Origin: Streptomyces ipomoeae 91-03
Lineage (GTDB): Bacteria; Actinomycetota; Actinomycetes; Streptomycetales; Streptomycetaceae
Length of the DNA stretch: 64,000 bases
Reading direction: 5' to 3'
Assembly: GCF_000317595.1 (NCBI RefSeq)
Contig: NZ_AEJC01000173.1
Location: 1-64,000 of the forward strand
The notes beneath the pieces are model-generated. The model was not told the origin of the DNA and did no database searches. It saw only the letters and a program-made list of their open reading frames with translations. Positions 63,482 through 64,000 of the stretch are shown one piece after another. Made by a program: the position numbers and the translations under genes. Every line of letters starts with the position of its first letter. Positions within the stretch are counted from its first letter, which is position 1.

Positions 63482-64000
63482 TCACTTCAGGGCTCCCAGC
63501 GTGACGCCGGTGCGCCAGTAGCGACGCATGGCGGTCATCATGATCGCCAGGGGGACGATGGAGAGCAGGGCGCCGGTCAGGACGAGACTGGTGACGTCGA
63601 TGCCGGATTCCAGCGTCTTGCCGGTCCAGTTGTACAGGCCGATGTTGAGGGTCCAGTTCTCCTCGCCGCGCAGCACGGTCAGCGGGAGGAAGAAGGCGTT
63701 CCAGGTGTTGACGAAGGCCAGCAGGAACACCGTCGCACCGCCCGTGGTCATCATCCGCAGCACGATGCTGAAGAAGATCCGCAGCTCACCGGCGCCGTCG
63801 ATGCGCGCCGCCTCCAGCAGCTCGAACGGGATCGTCGCCTCGGTGTAGACCTTCGCCAGGTACACGCTGAACGGGTTGATCAGGCAGGGGATCAGCATCG
63901 CCCAGGGGGTGTCGACCAGGCCGATCTCCGAGAACATCAGATACAGCGGCAGGGTGAGCAGGGCGATCGGGATCAGGAAGGAGCCCACCACGGCCGCGAA
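63482..64000 (-). CDS. Sugar ABC transporter permease, MalG type (partial, runs off the end)
   Basis: The C-terminal 170 or so residues of an inner-membrane permease; the frame stays open to the window end, so the 5' part is missing. EAA loop LLEAARIDGAGELRIFFSIV and the terminal MRRYWRTGVTLGALK are typical. With the GH43 and LacI genes it makes a plant-oligosaccharide import and hydrolysis locus. Confidence 0.94.
   Translation of the reverse strand, partial: FAAVVGSFLIPIALLTLPLYLMFSEIGLVDTPWAMLIPCLINPFSVYLAKVYTEATIPFELLEAARIDGAGELRIFFSIVLRMMTTGGATVFLLAFVNTWNAFFLPLTVLRGEENWTLNIGLYNWTGKTLESGIDVTSLVLTGALLSIVPLAIMMTAMRRYWRTGVTLGALK

Overview
The window is very GC-rich (about 70% or more), packed with genes whose codons end in G or C, and carries signature Streptomyces content: a two-domain geosmin synthase, a Streptomyces subtilisin inhibitor-type protein, an SAV2148/HEPN-family gene, the treX/treY/treZ trehalose route and a large assimilatory sulfate operon. 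It looks like chromosomal Streptomyces DNA. Gene starts were chosen from ribosome-binding sites, overlaps and family lengths; where two starts compete, the entry says so.

Layout. 0.1-6.4 kb: geosmin synthase, a PDZ membrane protein, a metallophosphoesterase, an M24 aminopeptidase and an APH-fold protein lacking its catalytic residues. 6.4-17 kb: trehalose/glycogen genes (treZ, treY, treX/glgX) interrupted by two paralogous M14-like metallopeptidases, a DUF1707-FHA protein and an SSI-type inhibitor. 17.4-25.8 kb: SAV2148 HEPN protein, DnaQ-like exonuclease, an intact APH kinase, a three-gene sugar ABC operon without ATPase, a CDP-alcohol phosphatidyltransferase, and a DUF1697 protein. 25.9-29.7 kb: Tat-exported FAD oxidoreductase, ketopantoate reductase-like protein, mycothiol-dependent isomerase-like protein.

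29.7-39.4 kb is one long leftward sulfur operon: sulfite reductase, a 59-aa double-CxxC protein, APS reductase, APS kinase, both ATP sulfurylase subunits, a sulfonate-type ABC transporter and a sirohydrochlorin chelatase. A 27-codon leader ORF with a Cys codon near its end lies upstream of the first gene and suggests attenuation by cysteine supply. 39.5-45.1 kb: acetyltransferase, secreted protein, GAF regulator and AidB-like acyl-CoA dehydrogenase.

45.2-53.4 kb is the most striking part: a five-gene leftward operon encoding SbnA- and SbnB-like enzymes for L-2,3-diaminopropionate (Dap), an Fe(II)/2-oxoglutarate dioxygenase, an adenylation-thiolation NRPS with only half a condensation domain, and a membrane protein made of a carrier domain plus the terminal membrane/hexapeptide domain known from epsilon-poly-L-lysine synthetase. 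Together they suggest a small, thiotemplated, possibly hydroxylated Dap oligomer or polymer.

53.9-64 kb: YihY/BrkB membrane protein, AraC regulator, VOC protein, lipoprotein, ThuA protein, LTA-synthase-like membrane sulfatase with a long repetitive N-terminus, then the start of a plant-polysaccharide locus (LacI repressor, GH43 enzyme, sugar ABC permease running off the end). I saw no rRNA, tRNA, CRISPR, transposase or attachment site.
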